From: Pseudomonas sichuanensis
GTDB lineage: Bacteria; Pseudomonadota; Gammaproteobacteria; Pseudomonadales; Pseudomonadaceae
Assembly: GCF_003231305.1 (NCBI RefSeq)
Contig: NZ_QKVM01000007.1
Location: forward strand, 90,013 to 154,012
DNA length: 64,000 bases
Direction: 5' to 3'
Shown here: one piece after another, positions 1 through 8,933 of the stretch
Layout: each line of letters begins with the position of its first letter
Position numbering within the stretch: the first letter of the stretch is position 1
Program-made: the position numbers and the translations under genes
Notes under the pieces: model-generated
Databases searched by the model: none
The model's input: the letters and a program-made list of their open reading frames with translations, nothing else
Told to the model about the DNA's origin: nothing

Positions 1-466
1 CACCAGCGGCGGTGTTGACCGCTGCTGCCACCAGCGCGATGGGGATGACTTCGTAGGGCTTGAGGCCTTGGTTGCTGGTGGCCACGGCGGTGATCGCCGG
101 GCGCACCACGATGGTGTTCGGCCCAGGCTCCTTGACCAGCGTCAGCACACTGCCCAGCTCGCGACGCATGGCTTCGTTGAAGTAGCGGGTGATCTCCTGC
201 AGGGTCTGCGCCGAGATCACGTCGGTCGGTTGTGGTTTTGGATAGAACTGGCTCGGCTCGATGAACACCTTGGTGTACTGGCTGGCTTTCAGGTTCGGGT
301 CGACCCAGCGCATCACCGGCGCGCCAGAGACGCTTTCGGCCGGTTTCAGGCGGCTGTAGTCCTTGAGAAAGCCGGAGTAATCCTTGGGGTCGACGCGGTT
401 GCTGGAGCAGGCAACCAAAGCAAGCAGGGCTGCGCACAACAGGGTGGTGCGAGGCAGTTGCATCAT
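1..466 (-). CDS. DUF3313-type lipoprotein, 3' end cut by window edge
   Basis: This gene reads leftward off the start of the window, so only about 155 N-terminal residues are present and no stop is seen. The N-terminus (MMQLPRTTLLCAALLALVAC) is a lipoprotein signal peptide with a lipobox ALVAC followed by SSNRVDPKDYSGFLKDYSRLK, which fits the DUF3313 family of small Pseudomonas lipoproteins. A second Met directly follows the first, so the start could be one codon later. Its biochemical role is unknown; membership of the family is inferred from the recognisable SGFLxDYS and VxPAI segments. It is transcribed away from the toxin-antitoxin pair, and about 180 bases of non-coding DNA separate the two starts. 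Confidence 0.75.
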   Translation of the reverse strand, partial: MMQLPRTTLLCAALLALVACSSNRVDPKDYSGFLKDYSRLKPAESVSGAPVMRWVDPNLKASQYTKVFIEPSQFYPKPQPTDVISAQTLQEITRYFNEAMRRELGSVLTLVKEPGPNTIVVRPAITAVATSNQGLKPYEVIPIALVAAAVNTAAG

Positions 467-646
467 GATGGCGGTGTCCATGAGTGAATTGGCCAGAACA
501 ACGCTAGCAGGTGCTTGGCGGAAGGCCAGCATCCCGTTCGATTCTCATTGCCGTTTCGCACGTCCACCCCCGAAGCAGCCGACTTTTCATTCAATCCGGA
601 AGCTGGAAAGGTGTGCCCTTTACGGGTATGGTTTGGAGCGTTGGAC

Positions 647-1030
647 ATGGAAGTCTATAAAAGAAGGGAGTTCACCCGCTGGCAACTCAGCGAGAACCTC
701 CCGGATTGCGTGCTGTGCAAGGCTGTCGAGGAAATGCAATGCGGGCTGGTGGATACCAGCCTAGGCGGGCTGCTGTTCAAGAAGCGCATCGCCGGTCGCG
801 GTGCCGGAAAGCGCGGCAGCTATCGCACGCTGCTGTCAGCCCGCATCGGCAGCCGCTACGTGTTTCTGCATGGATTTAAAAAGAACGACCTGGTGAATGT
901 CACGCCCAGCGAGCAGAAGGCGTTGCAGTTTGCCGGCAAGGTATTCCTGGATTTATCACCGCAGGCGTTGACCAAAGCTCTGGGCTGCGGTGTCTTGATG
1001 GAGGTCCACTGTGACCAGCAAACTCATTGA
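647..1030 (+). CDS. RelE/HigB-like toxin of a type II toxin-antitoxin pair (PF06296-like)
   Basis: A 127-residue protein beginning MEVYKRREFTRWQLSENLPD. The family (RelE-like, ribosome-dependent mRNA interferases) usually has about 110-125 residues, so this start is preferred over an upstream in-frame ATG at 515 that would add 44 residues of unrelated composition. Basic core segments (FKKRIAGRGAGKRGSYRTLL, FLHGFKKNDLVNV) match the positively charged RNA-binding face of the family. The stop overlaps the next gene by 20 bases, the usual toxin-first order of HigBA-like pairs. A weak inverted repeat (TGCCC-N5-GGGTA, 614-628) just upstream could be the antitoxin operator. Activity has not been shown; the call is from sequence and context. 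Confidence 0.8.
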   Translation: MEVYKRREFTRWQLSENLPDCVLCKAVEEMQCGLVDTSLGGLLFKKRIAGRGAGKRGSYRTLLSARIGSRYVFLHGFKKNDLVNVTPSEQKALQFAGKVFLDLSPQALTKALGCGVLMEVHCDQQTH

Positions 1031-1316
1031 ATCATTGCGTGATGACCTGAGTGCCCTGGAGCGGGCGGGCGCGGTCGGCAAAGTCACGCTGCGCGATTTC
1101 GAAGCGATCTGCCCGGCGCCCGTGCGGGCGTTCACTGCCCAGGACATCAAGCAACTGCGTGAAACCCTCAATTTCAGCCAGCCGGTGTTCGCCCTGCACC
1201 TACATACCAGCACTTCCACGGTGCGCAAGTGGGAGCAGGGCGAAACACGTCCGGCGGGGCCTGCGTTGAAACTGCTCAATGTCATCGCTGACAAAGGCCT
1301 GCAGGCCATCCTTTGA
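1011..1316 (+). CDS. XRE/HigA-like antitoxin
   Basis: A 101-residue protein with a helix-turn-helix in its C-terminal half (about residues 42-90: IKQLRETLNFSQPVFALHLHTSTSTVRKWEQGETRP), where TSTSTVRKWEQG is the recognition helix and the WExG turn is typical of Cro/C1-type antitoxins. The N-terminal arm probably wraps the toxin. It overlaps the toxin gene by 20 bases, so translation is probably coupled. Antitoxins of this class usually repress their own operon together with the toxin. Convergence with the puuB-like gene leaves only 10 bases between the two stops. Confidence 0.85.
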   Translation: MTSKLIESLRDDLSALERAGAVGKVTLRDFEAICPAPVRAFTAQDIKQLRETLNFSQPVFALHLHTSTSTVRKWEQGETRPAGPALKLLNVIADKGLQAIL

Positions 1317-1326
1317 GCAAAGCCCG

Positions 1327-2622
1327 TCAGCCCAACGCCTCACGCAGTCGGTACCACAACATCCCCAGTGCCAGCAGCGGCGAGCGCAATGCCTTGCCGC
1401 CGGGGAAGGTCAGGTGGGGCACTGAGCTGAACACGTCGAACCCGTAACTGGCCTGGGTGGCGATGGCCTCGGCCAGCAGTTTCGCCGTCCAGTGGGTAGT
1501 GTTCAAGCCATGCCCGGAATAGCCCTGGGCATAGAACACATTGGGGTGCTGGCTGAGCCGGCCGACCTGCGGGAAGCGGTTGGCGGTGATACCGATCATG
1601 CCGCCCCATTGGTAGTCCAGGCGCACATCGGCCAACTGCGGGAACACCTTGAGCACCTTGGGTCGCATGTAGGCGCCGATGTCCTTCGGGTCGCGCCCGG
1701 AGTAGTGGCAGGCGCCGCCGAACAGCAGCCGGTTGTCGGCAGTGAGGCGGTAATAGTCCAGGCCGACTTTTTGGTCGCACAGCGCCATGTTCTGCGGGAT
1801 CAGCGCCCGGGCAACGCGTTCGGGCAGCGGCTCGCTGGCCACTACATAGCTGCCGGCAGGCAACACTTTGCCGCTCAGGCGCGGTTCCAGTTCGTCGAGG
1901 TGGGCGTTGCAGCCCAGCACCAGGCTCTGGGCGCGGACCTTGCCGCGCGCAGTGTGCAGGGTCACGGTGTTGCCATGCTCGATGCGCAGCACCGGGCTCT
2001 GCTCGAAGATCTTCACGCCCAGGCCATGGGCGGCGCGTGCTTCGCCCTGGACCAGGTCGAGCGGGTGCAGGTGGCCCGAGCCCATGTCCACCAGGCCACC
2101 GGCATATTGGTCGCTGGCGACGATTTCATGCATGCGATCGGCGCCGATCAGCCGGGTTTCGTGGCGGTAGCCGAGGTCGGCAAGTTCGCGCTGCTCGTCT
2201 TCGAAGGCGGCGAACTGCGCCGGGGTGTTGGCCAGCTCGCAGAAGCCCCAGCGCAGGTCGCAGTCGATGTCGTACTGCTCGATGCGCCGCGCCACCAGCG
2301 CCACCGAGTCGATGCCGGCCTGCTTGAGGTAGCGCACGCCGTCCTGGCCGACGTGCCGGGCAAAGCCCGAAACGTCATGGCCGATGCCGCGGATCAGCTG
2401 GCCGCCGTTGCGCCCGCTGGCGCCCCAGCCGATGCGCCGGGCCTCCAGCAAGATCACCGTAAGGCCGCGTTCGGCCAGTTCCAGGGCAGCGTTGACCCCG
2501 GTCAGGCCGCCGCCGACCACGCACACGTCGGCTTGCAGGTCCTGGTCGAGAACCGGGTAGGGCGCTGCCTTGCGCGCCGTGGCGGCGTAGTAGGAGGCAG
2601 TGTGTTCAGTCATGTGAGGCAT
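1327..2622 (-). CDS. puuB: gamma-glutamylputrescine oxidase-like FAD-dependent oxidoreductase
   Basis: A 431-residue DAO-fold oxidoreductase. The N-terminal dinucleotide-binding motif is VCVVGGGLTGVNAALELAERGLTVILLE, followed by GASGRNGGQ, the flavin-contact segment typical of PuuB/OrdL enzymes. The C-terminal YYRLTADNRLLFGG and the GYSGHGLN segment also match this family. PuuB-type enzymes oxidise gamma-glutamylated amines to the aldehyde with release of H2O2. It is the last gene of a leftward set with a polyamine-binding protein (13-base gap) and a PuuA-like ligase. Translation may start at 2622 or three codons in, at 2613 (MTEHTASYY); neither has a strong Shine-Dalgarno site. Substrate could be putrescine or another primary amine. 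Confidence 0.85.
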   Translation of the reverse strand: MPHMTEHTASYYAATARKAAPYPVLDQDLQADVCVVGGGLTGVNAALELAERGLTVILLEARRIGWGASGRNGGQLIRGIGHDVSGFARHVGQDGVRYLKQAGIDSVALVARRIEQYDIDCDLRWGFCELANTPAQFAAFEDEQRELADLGYRHETRLIGADRMHEIVASDQYAGGLVDMGSGHLHPLDLVQGEARAAHGLGVKIFEQSPVLRIEHGNTVTLHTARGKVRAQSLVLGCNAHLDELEPRLSGKVLPAGSYVVASEPLPERVARALIPQNMALCDQKVGLDYYRLTADNRLLFGGACHYSGRDPKDIGAYMRPKVLKVFPQLADVRLDYQWGGMIGITANRFPQVGRLSQHPNVFYAQGYSGHGLNTTHWTAKLLAEAIATQASYGFDVFSSVPHLTFPGGKALRSPLLALGMLWYRLREALG

Positions 2623-2635
2623 GGGTGTGCTCGAC

Positions 2636-3760
<1,125 letters not shown>

Positions 3761-3787
3761 TTAACGATGGTTCAGTGTTGGGGCATC

Positions 3788-3850
3788 GTGGGAGCGGGCT
3801 TGCCCCGCGATTGGGCTGATGGCCTCGTCGCGGGGCAAGCCCGCTCCCAC
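3788..3850. repeat. REP palindrome pair
   Basis: Two 23-base arms (GTGGGAGCGGGCTTGCCCCG.. and its inverse) enclose a 17-base spacer. It sits in the 141-base gap between the puuA-like gene and the polyamine-binding protein gene, inside a set of genes that read the same way. It could attenuate or stabilise the transcript between the two genes. Confidence 0.9.
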
Positions 3851-3865
3851 AAGCTGTGTGATTGA

Positions 3866-5224
3866 TCAGACGCTGAGCAACAGGAACTCACGTTCCCACG
3901 AACTGATCACCCGCTTGAAGTTCTCGTGCTCGGCGCGCTTGACCGCCACGTAGCCCTGGACGAACTGCTGGCCCAGGTACTGCTGCACCACTTCACAATC
4001 TTCCATGTGCTGCAACGCGTCCTCGATGGTGATCGGCAGGCGCAGGTTGCGTCGTTCGTAAGCGCGGCCCTGCACCGGTGCACTCGGCTCGAGCTTCTCG
4101 ACCATGCCGATATAGCCGCACAGCAGGCTCGCGGCGATGGCCAGGTACGGGTTGGCATCGGCACCCGGCAGACGGTTTTCCACGCGCATCGCCTCGGGGC
4201 TTGAGGTGGGTACGCGCAGGCCGGCGGTACGGTTTTCTTCACCCCACTCGACGTTCACCGGCGCCGAGGTGTCGGGCAGGAAACGGCGGAACGAGTTGAC
4301 GTTGGGCGCGAACATCGGCAGCAGCTTGGGGATGTACTTCTGCAGGCCGCCGATATGGTGCAGGAACAGCTCGCTCATGCTGCCGTCTTCGTTGGCGAAG
4401 ATCGGCTTGCCGGTGGCGATGTCGACCACGCTCTGGTGCAGGTGCATGGCGCTGCCCGGCTCGTCGGTGATCGGTTTGGCCATGAAGGTGGCGGTGACGT
4501 TGTGCTTGAGCGCCGCTTCGCGCATGGTGCGTTTGAACACGGTGATCTGGTCGGCCAGGTCCAGTGCGTCGCCATGGCGGAAGTTGATCTCCATCTGCGC
4601 CGGGCCGTCTTCGTGGATCAGCGTGTCCAGGTCCAGGCCTTGCAGTTCGCACCAGTCGTAGACGTCCTCGAACAGCGGGTCGAATTCGTTGGCGGCGTCG
4701 ATGGAGAACGACTGCCGGCCACTTTCGGCGCGGCCCGAGCGGCCCAGCGGCACTTGCAGTGGCAGGTCCGGGTCTTCACAGCGTTGCGTGAGGTAGAACT
4801 CCATCTCTGGCGCGACGATTGGCTGCCAGCCCTTATCGGCGTAGAGCTTGAGCACCTTTTTCAGCACGTTGCGCGGCGACAGCTCGATGGGCTTGCCCTG
4901 CTTGTCGAAGGTGTCGTGGATCACGATCGCGGTAGGTTCGATGGCCCACGGGATCTGGTACACCGCGGTGGGGTCGGGGCGGCAGACCATGTCGATGTCG
5001 GCGGCGTCGAGCAGGCTGTAGTAGATGTCATCGTCGACGTAGTCGCCGGTCACGGTCTGCAGCAGCACGCTCTCGGGCAGGCGCATGCCGCGCTCGTGGA
5101 GGAACTTGGCGGTGGGGGCGATCTTGCCGCGGGCGATGCCGGTCAGGTCGCTGATCACGCATTCGACTTCGGTGATCCGGTGTTCTTTCAGCCAGGTGGA
5201 CAGCTGATCGAAGGGGGCGTTCAT
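3866..5224 (-). CDS. puuA: glutamine synthetase-family gamma-glutamyl-amine ligase (PuuA-like)
   Basis: A 452-residue glutamine synthetase-fold enzyme. The N-terminal ISDLTGIARGK is typical of PuuA/GlnA-III type proteins rather than housekeeping GlnA, and the metal and ATP-site segments (APEMEFYLTQ, DGPAQMEINFRHGDALDLADQ, GSAMHLHQS, PNVNSFRRFLP, NRTAGLRVP) are intact. Such enzymes join glutamate to a primary amine (putrescine, ethanolamine or a monoamine) using ATP in the cytoplasm, the first step of the gamma-glutamyl route. A good ribosome site (AGAGG) precedes 5224. It heads the leftward gene set ending in the PuuB-like oxidase. A 163-base intergenic region separates it from the divergent EutR-like regulator and holds an NtrC-type site. 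Confidence 0.87.
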   Translation of the reverse strand: MNAPFDQLSTWLKEHRITEVECVISDLTGIARGKIAPTAKFLHERGMRLPESVLLQTVTGDYVDDDIYYSLLDAADIDMVCRPDPTAVYQIPWAIEPTAIVIHDTFDKQGKPIELSPRNVLKKVLKLYADKGWQPIVAPEMEFYLTQRCEDPDLPLQVPLGRSGRAESGRQSFSIDAANEFDPLFEDVYDWCELQGLDLDTLIHEDGPAQMEINFRHGDALDLADQITVFKRTMREAALKHNVTATFMAKPITDEPGSAMHLHQSVVDIATGKPIFANEDGSMSELFLHHIGGLQKYIPKLLPMFAPNVNSFRRFLPDTSAPVNVEWGEENRTAGLRVPTSSPEAMRVENRLPGADANPYLAIAASLLCGYIGMVEKLEPSAPVQGRAYERRNLRLPITIEDALQHMEDCEVVQQYLGQQFVQGYVAVKRAEHENFKRVISSWEREFLLLSV

Positions 5225-5357
5225 ACAAACCTCTTGGTTGGGTAGTTGTGGTGGGAAGCATGGCGTTCATCGCGTAGGGCACTTCCCACAGGTGACGCTG
5301 AGGACTATCTTGGGCGCAGCCCCCTGGGCTGATCTATCCACTTTCTCCGTCAATGAA

Positions 5358-5374
5358 TGCACCAAAAGAGTGCA
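5358..5374. promoter_or_regulatory. NtrC-type enhancer site
   Basis: TGCACCAAAAGAGTGCA is a perfect TGCAC-N7-GTGCA inverted repeat and differs at one position from the NtrC consensus TGCACC-N5-GGTGCA. It lies about 135-150 bases upstream of the puuA-like start, a usual enhancer distance, and just before the ribosome site of the divergent regulator. I could not find a convincing sigma-54 -24/-12 element in either direction, so the site may instead act on a sigma-70 promoter or be degenerate. Confidence 0.55.
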
Positions 5375-5387
5375 ACTAGGACAGCGC

Positions 5388-6287
5388 GTGACAACGCCAA
5401 TCGCCTTGCAGGTTCAGGATTTCCACACCACCGATGTGACCGAACAGACCCGCGTCACCCCCGGCTGGCAGCAGCAGTACCGGCAGATGTCCCCCGGGCA
5501 TTTCAACGGCCAGCTGCGCTGGCTGGGGCTTGAGGGCGTGGAGGTTTACGAGGAGCGCCTGAACACCCGGGTCGAACAGTTCTTCCGGGCCCCCAGCGGT
5601 GCCCTGGCGTTCTGTTTCGACCGCAGCGAAAACAGCCTGTACCTGCTGAACGAAGACAGCCGCAACATCTGGATCACCCCGGAGAACTACCAGGAGGTGG
5701 CGGTGGTGTTCGAGCAGCCGTTCCTGGCCAGCCACGGGTTGGATGTGGAGCGCTTGCGCGGGTTGTTCATGGTGCCGCTGAGTTGCCAGCAAAACGCTCT
5801 GTTCGGCAATTGGCTCAGCGCCACGCTGACCCGCCTGGGCCAGGCCGATTGCCCGCTGGAGGGCAGGGCGCTGGCGGAGCAGTTGCTGGAGGACTGCCTG
5901 TTCATTCTCGACAACGCCGGGCAGCGTCTGCAAGGCGATGCCCTGGGGCGGCGCGACGAGGAACGGGCGATCATGCGCCGGGTCAGCGAATGGGCGGCCG
6001 ATTGCCCCGACGAGACCCTCAACCTGGTGCAGTTGGCCAAGGTCGCCGGGGTTTCCGTGCGTCAGTTGCAGCAGGCGTTCAAGGGCTTTACCAACCTGCC
6101 GCCGGCGCACTGGTTGCGCCTGCGCAGGCTCAACGGGGCACGGCGGGATCTGTTGGCGGGGGATGCGACCGTGGCCGAGGTGGCCATGCGCTGGTCGTTC
6201 TGGCACCTGGGGCGGTTTTCCGAAAGCTACCGACAGTTGTTTCGCGAGTTGCCGAGCGAAACGCTAAAGCGCGCGCGCGGCGCCTAG
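5388..6287 (+). CDS. AraC-family regulator, EutR-like
   Basis: A 299-residue regulator starting with GTG at 5388, chosen because AGGACA lies six bases upstream and because residues from HTTDVTEQTRVTPGWQQQYRQMSPGHFNGQL align with the start of E. coli EutR. An upstream in-frame ATG at 5238 would add 50 residues from inside the promoter region. The C-terminal third holds the double helix-turn-helix (LNLVQLAKVAGVSVRQLQQAFKGF; VAEVAMRWSFWHLGRFSESYRQLF). EutR activates ethanolamine use; here the divergent genes are gamma-glutamyl-amine enzymes, so I infer that it senses an amine or its product and activates the puuA-like gene. Convergent or downstream DNA is a REP cluster. Confidence 0.85.
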   Translation: MTTPIALQVQDFHTTDVTEQTRVTPGWQQQYRQMSPGHFNGQLRWLGLEGVEVYEERLNTRVEQFFRAPSGALAFCFDRSENSLYLLNEDSRNIWITPENYQEVAVVFEQPFLASHGLDVERLRGLFMVPLSCQQNALFGNWLSATLTRLGQADCPLEGRALAEQLLEDCLFILDNAGQRLQGDALGRRDEERAIMRRVSEWAADCPDETLNLVQLAKVAGVSVRQLQQAFKGFTNLPPAHWLRLRRLNGARRDLLAGDATVAEVAMRWSFWHLGRFSESYRQLFRELPSETLKRARGA

Positions 6288-6295
6288 TGCCTGGA

Positions 6296-6486
6296 GCCGC
6301 GAACACCGGCGAAGCCGGTGCCATGCACGGTGTCGTCTGCTTAGCGGCTAAAGCCGCTCCCACAGGGTTCGTGCATTCCCCAGGATTGCACAGTACCTGT
6401 GGGAGCGGGTTTACCCGCGAACACTGGCAGAGCCGGTGCCATCCACCGCGCCGCTCGCTTCGCGGCTAAAGCCGCTCCCACAGGGG
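6296..6486. repeat. composite REP cluster
   Basis: Three consecutive palindromic units: a small ACCGGCGAAGCCGGTG hairpin, then arms such as GCGGCTAAAGCCGCTCCCAC and GTGGGAGCGGGTTTACCCGC, repeated with CACTGGCAGAGCCGGTGCC between. It fills the gap between the EutR-like gene and the MocR gene and may end transcription of the former. The remaining 90 bases up to the MocR start show no other clear structure. Confidence 0.85.
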
Positions 6487-6577
6487 TGTGATTATTGGCC
6501 TGTGCCGCAGCCAGATGATCTGCCACCAGGGTAAATAACTGCTAGGGTGCCCACCGCAGCCCTCGTTCAGGTCAGGT

Positions 6578-7975
6578 ATGGATACCGAACAGCATCCCCG
6601 TTTCACCTACCAGAAAGTCCACCGCTACCTCAGCCACTGGCTCGACGCGCGAGCGCCGGGGCAGGCGCACCGGCTTCCCTCGCTGCGCGAGGTCGCCCGG
6701 CAGTTGCAGGTGTCGTTGTCCAGTTGCAAGCAAGGCTTCGCCCTGCTCGAGTCCCAAGGACGCATCCAGGCGCGGCCCAAGGTCGGCTACTTCAGCGTCG
6801 TCCAGGCGCCCACTGTACCGCTGCCGGCCACGGCCAACCTGCTCGATCGGGTCTTCGCCAGCGCCCGGCAGCCGGGCATGCTGGCCTTGAGCAGCGATGC
6901 CCCGGCCATGCTGGGCGCCCTCGATGGCCCGTTGCTGTTGCTCGAACGCGAGCTGCTGCGCCGCACACCTGCGGCTGAACTGCCGCCTTTCCAGCCGCTG
7001 GGCGAACCGCAGCTGCGGGCGGCGCTGGCGCACGATTACAGCCAGGCCTCATGCGAACCGTGGCAGGCCGACCAGGTGTTCATCGGCCCGGACCTGCGCA
7101 GCGTGTTCGATCTCGCCCTCCAAACGTTGATCCCCGCAGGTTCTGTGGCGCTGGTCGAGTCGCCGTGTTCCTGGTTGATACTGCGCCGGCTGCGTGCGGC
7201 GGGCCTGCAGGTCTTCGAGGCGCCGCTGGACCGGGAGGGCCGGATGGACCTCGATGCCGTGGCCCGGATGCTGGAGACCACGCCCGTGCGCGTGGCTGTG
7301 TTGTCATCCCGGGTCAACACCCCGCAGGGCAACGCGATGCCGGCAGCCGACAAACGACGCCTGTGCGACTTGCTGGCCCGGCATCGGGTGTGGCTGTTCG
7401 AGAACGACAGCTACGGAGGCTTGTGCGCCGACCTTCCGGCGTACCGGGAACACGCCGACCCGCAGCGGGTGCTGGTGTTCGCCAGCTTCGACAAATGCAT
7501 CGGCGCCGAGGCCCCATTCGCCTACCTGTTATGCCGCAGCGCGACGGCGCCCCTGGCCGAAGCGTTCTTCGCCCGTGGCTTTCGCCTGCCAACCTATCGC
7601 CAGCGGGCCATCGCCGGGCTGTACGGCTCCGCGCGCATCGACCGACAACGGACGTTGCTGGGTCGACAACTCGCCGCCAGCGCGGCGCGGATGGCCGCGC
7701 TATTGAAGCAGCATGCCGATGACTGCCTGCAAGGCGCCATGCCCCAGGCCGGAGCCACATTCTGGTTGCGCGCCACGCGCTCGGTGGACATGGACGTGGT
7801 CTGCGAGAAACTGCTTGGCGAGGGCATTGTCATCGCGCCCGGCTCGCTGTTCAGCCAGGCTGGCCATTGGCGCGACCACCTGCGCCTGAGCGTTACCGTC
7901 GACTGGCGTCAAGACATCGAAGGTGCCTTGGTGCGCCTGGCCCAGGCGGTTCGTCAGGCGCCTCAGTCGCCATAG
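6578..7975 (+). CDS. MocR-type GntR regulator with aminotransferase-like domain
   Basis: A 465-residue fusion of an N-terminal GntR winged helix (about residues 8-75, [31 protein letters not shown]) to a fold-type I aminotransferase-like domain. The pyridoxal phosphate lysine is probably K306 in [13 protein letters not shown], and the cofactor-ring aspartate is D277 in FENDSYGG. The VNTPQG segment replaces the usual NPxGxT. MocR proteins bind PLP adducts of an amine or amino acid and switch neighbouring genes. The gene converges with a panB paralogue and overlaps its 3' end by 13 bases. Its target is not obvious; the amine genes to the left are candidates. Confidence 0.87.
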   Translation: MDTEQHPRFTYQKVHRYLSHWLDARAPGQAHRLPSLREVARQLQVSLSSCKQGFALLESQGRIQARPKVGYFSVVQAPTVPLPATANLLDRVFASARQPGMLALSSDAPAMLGALDGPLLLLERELLRRTPAAELPPFQPLGEPQLRAALAHDYSQASCEPWQADQVFIGPDLRSVFDLALQTLIPAGSVALVESPCSWLILRRLRAAGLQVFEAPLDREGRMDLDAVARMLETTPVRVAVLSSRVNTPQGNAMPAADKRRLCDLLARHRVWLFENDSYGGLCADLPAYREHADPQRVLVFASFDKCIGAEAPFAYLLCRSATAPLAEAFFARGFRLPTYRQRAIAGLYGSARIDRQRTLLGRQLAASAARMAALLKQHADDCLQGAMPQAGATFWLRATRSVDMDVVCEKLLGEGIVIAPGSLFSQAGHWRDHLRLSVTVDWRQDIEGALVRLAQAVRQAPQSP

Positions 7976-8778
7976 CAGTGAGCAAGCTCCGGGAATTCGC
8001 CCTGGCGCACTTCGTTGGCGTAGCGCGCGCAAGCCAACCGGATCACCGCGGCCAGGTCGGCGTACTGCTTGACGAAGCGCGGCTTGCGAGGCCCGCCCAG
8101 GCCCAGCAGGTCCTCGGTCACGAGGATCTGGCCGTCGCAGGCCGGGGAGGCGCCAATACCGATACAAGGTTGCGTACTGTGTTCACTGATCCGCCGCGCC
8201 AGCGGCTCGGCCACGCCCTCCAGCAGCAGGCTGAAGGCACCCGCCGCCAGGTTGGCGCGGGCGTCCTCGGCAATCGCCTCGGCGCTGGCTTCCGTCAGCC
8301 CCTGGGCCTTGTAGCCGCCCATCACGTTGACGAACTGCGGCATCAGCCCTACGTGGGCCATCACCGGGATGCCGCGCTCCACCAGAAACGCCACGGTACC
8401 GGCCAGTGCCCGATTGCTTTCCAGCTTCACAGCGGCGCAACCGGTTTCGGCCAGTACCTGGGCGCAGTTGTGAAAAGCCTGCTCGGGTGAGGCTTGGTAA
8501 CTGCCGAAAGGCATGTCGGCGATCACGCAGGCGTGCTCGGTGCAGTCCATCACTGCGCGGGTGTGGCTGATGGTCTCGTCCAGGCGCATGGCCAGGGTGG
8601 AGCGTCGGCCGTAGGCGACCATGGCGGTCGAATCGCCGACCAGGATGAAGTCCACCAGCGGGTCGATCAAACGGGCGATGGGGGCGCTGTAGGCGGTGAG
8701 GGCGACGATTTTCTGCCGGCCTTTCATGGCGGCCAGGTCGGGGATGGTCAAGCGGCGGGTGGGGATATGCATGCTCAT
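7963..8778 (-). CDS. panB: 3-methyl-2-oxobutanoate hydroxymethyltransferase (PanB paralogue)
   Basis: A 271-residue TIM-barrel enzyme, the usual PanB length. Metal and substrate residues are recognisable: the Asp of VGDSTAM, the second Asp of IADMPFGSY, the Lys of AVKLESN and the Glu of LLLEGV. PanB transfers a hydroxymethyl group from methylene-tetrahydrofolate to 2-oxoisovalerate, making ketopantoate for pantothenate and CoA. No panC or panD lies beside it, and the C-terminal part ([13 protein letters not shown]) is more divergent than in typical panBC operons, so it may be a second copy or act on another oxo acid. Start 8778 is supported by GGAGG six bases upstream. Confidence 0.85.
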   Translation of the reverse strand: MSMHIPTRRLTIPDLAAMKGRQKIVALTAYSAPIARLIDPLVDFILVGDSTAMVAYGRRSTLAMRLDETISHTRAVMDCTEHACVIADMPFGSYQASPEQAFHNCAQVLAETGCAAVKLESNRALAGTVAFLVERGIPVMAHVGLMPQFVNVMGGYKAQGLTEASAEAIAEDARANLAAGAFSLLLEGVAEPLARRISEHSTQPCIGIGASPACDGQILVTEDLLGLGGPRKPRFVKQYADLAAVIRLACARYANEVRQGEFPELAHCYGD

Positions 8779-8874
8779 CGGTTACCTCCGAGGTGGTCGG
8801 GAGGTCATCGATTATTCACCTGATGCAGGGTGATTCAAGGTACAGGATCGGGCGATTTTGCAGCCCAGAAGGTA

Positions 8875-8920
8875 TTCGCCGGCAAGGCCGGCTCCCACAG
8901 GAGCCAGCCTTGCCGGCGAA
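8875..8920. repeat. palindrome downstream of sad
   Basis: TTCGCCGGCAAGG and CCTTGCCGGCGAA form a near-perfect inverted repeat just beyond the stop of the leftward sad gene, so it is well placed to act as a terminator or 3' stabiliser for sad. It is of a different sequence class from the GGGAGCGGGCTTGCCC elements elsewhere in the window. Confidence 0.8.
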
Positions 8921-8933
8921 CAGCGCGGTCAGA

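Noticed and set aside
5225..5387. Sigma-54 promoter for the puuA-like gene
   Set aside because: No GC-N10-CC pattern with matching flanks was found in the minus direction, and the only plus-direction match (GG at 5302, GC at 5314) is weak in its other bases and lies upstream of the NtrC site.
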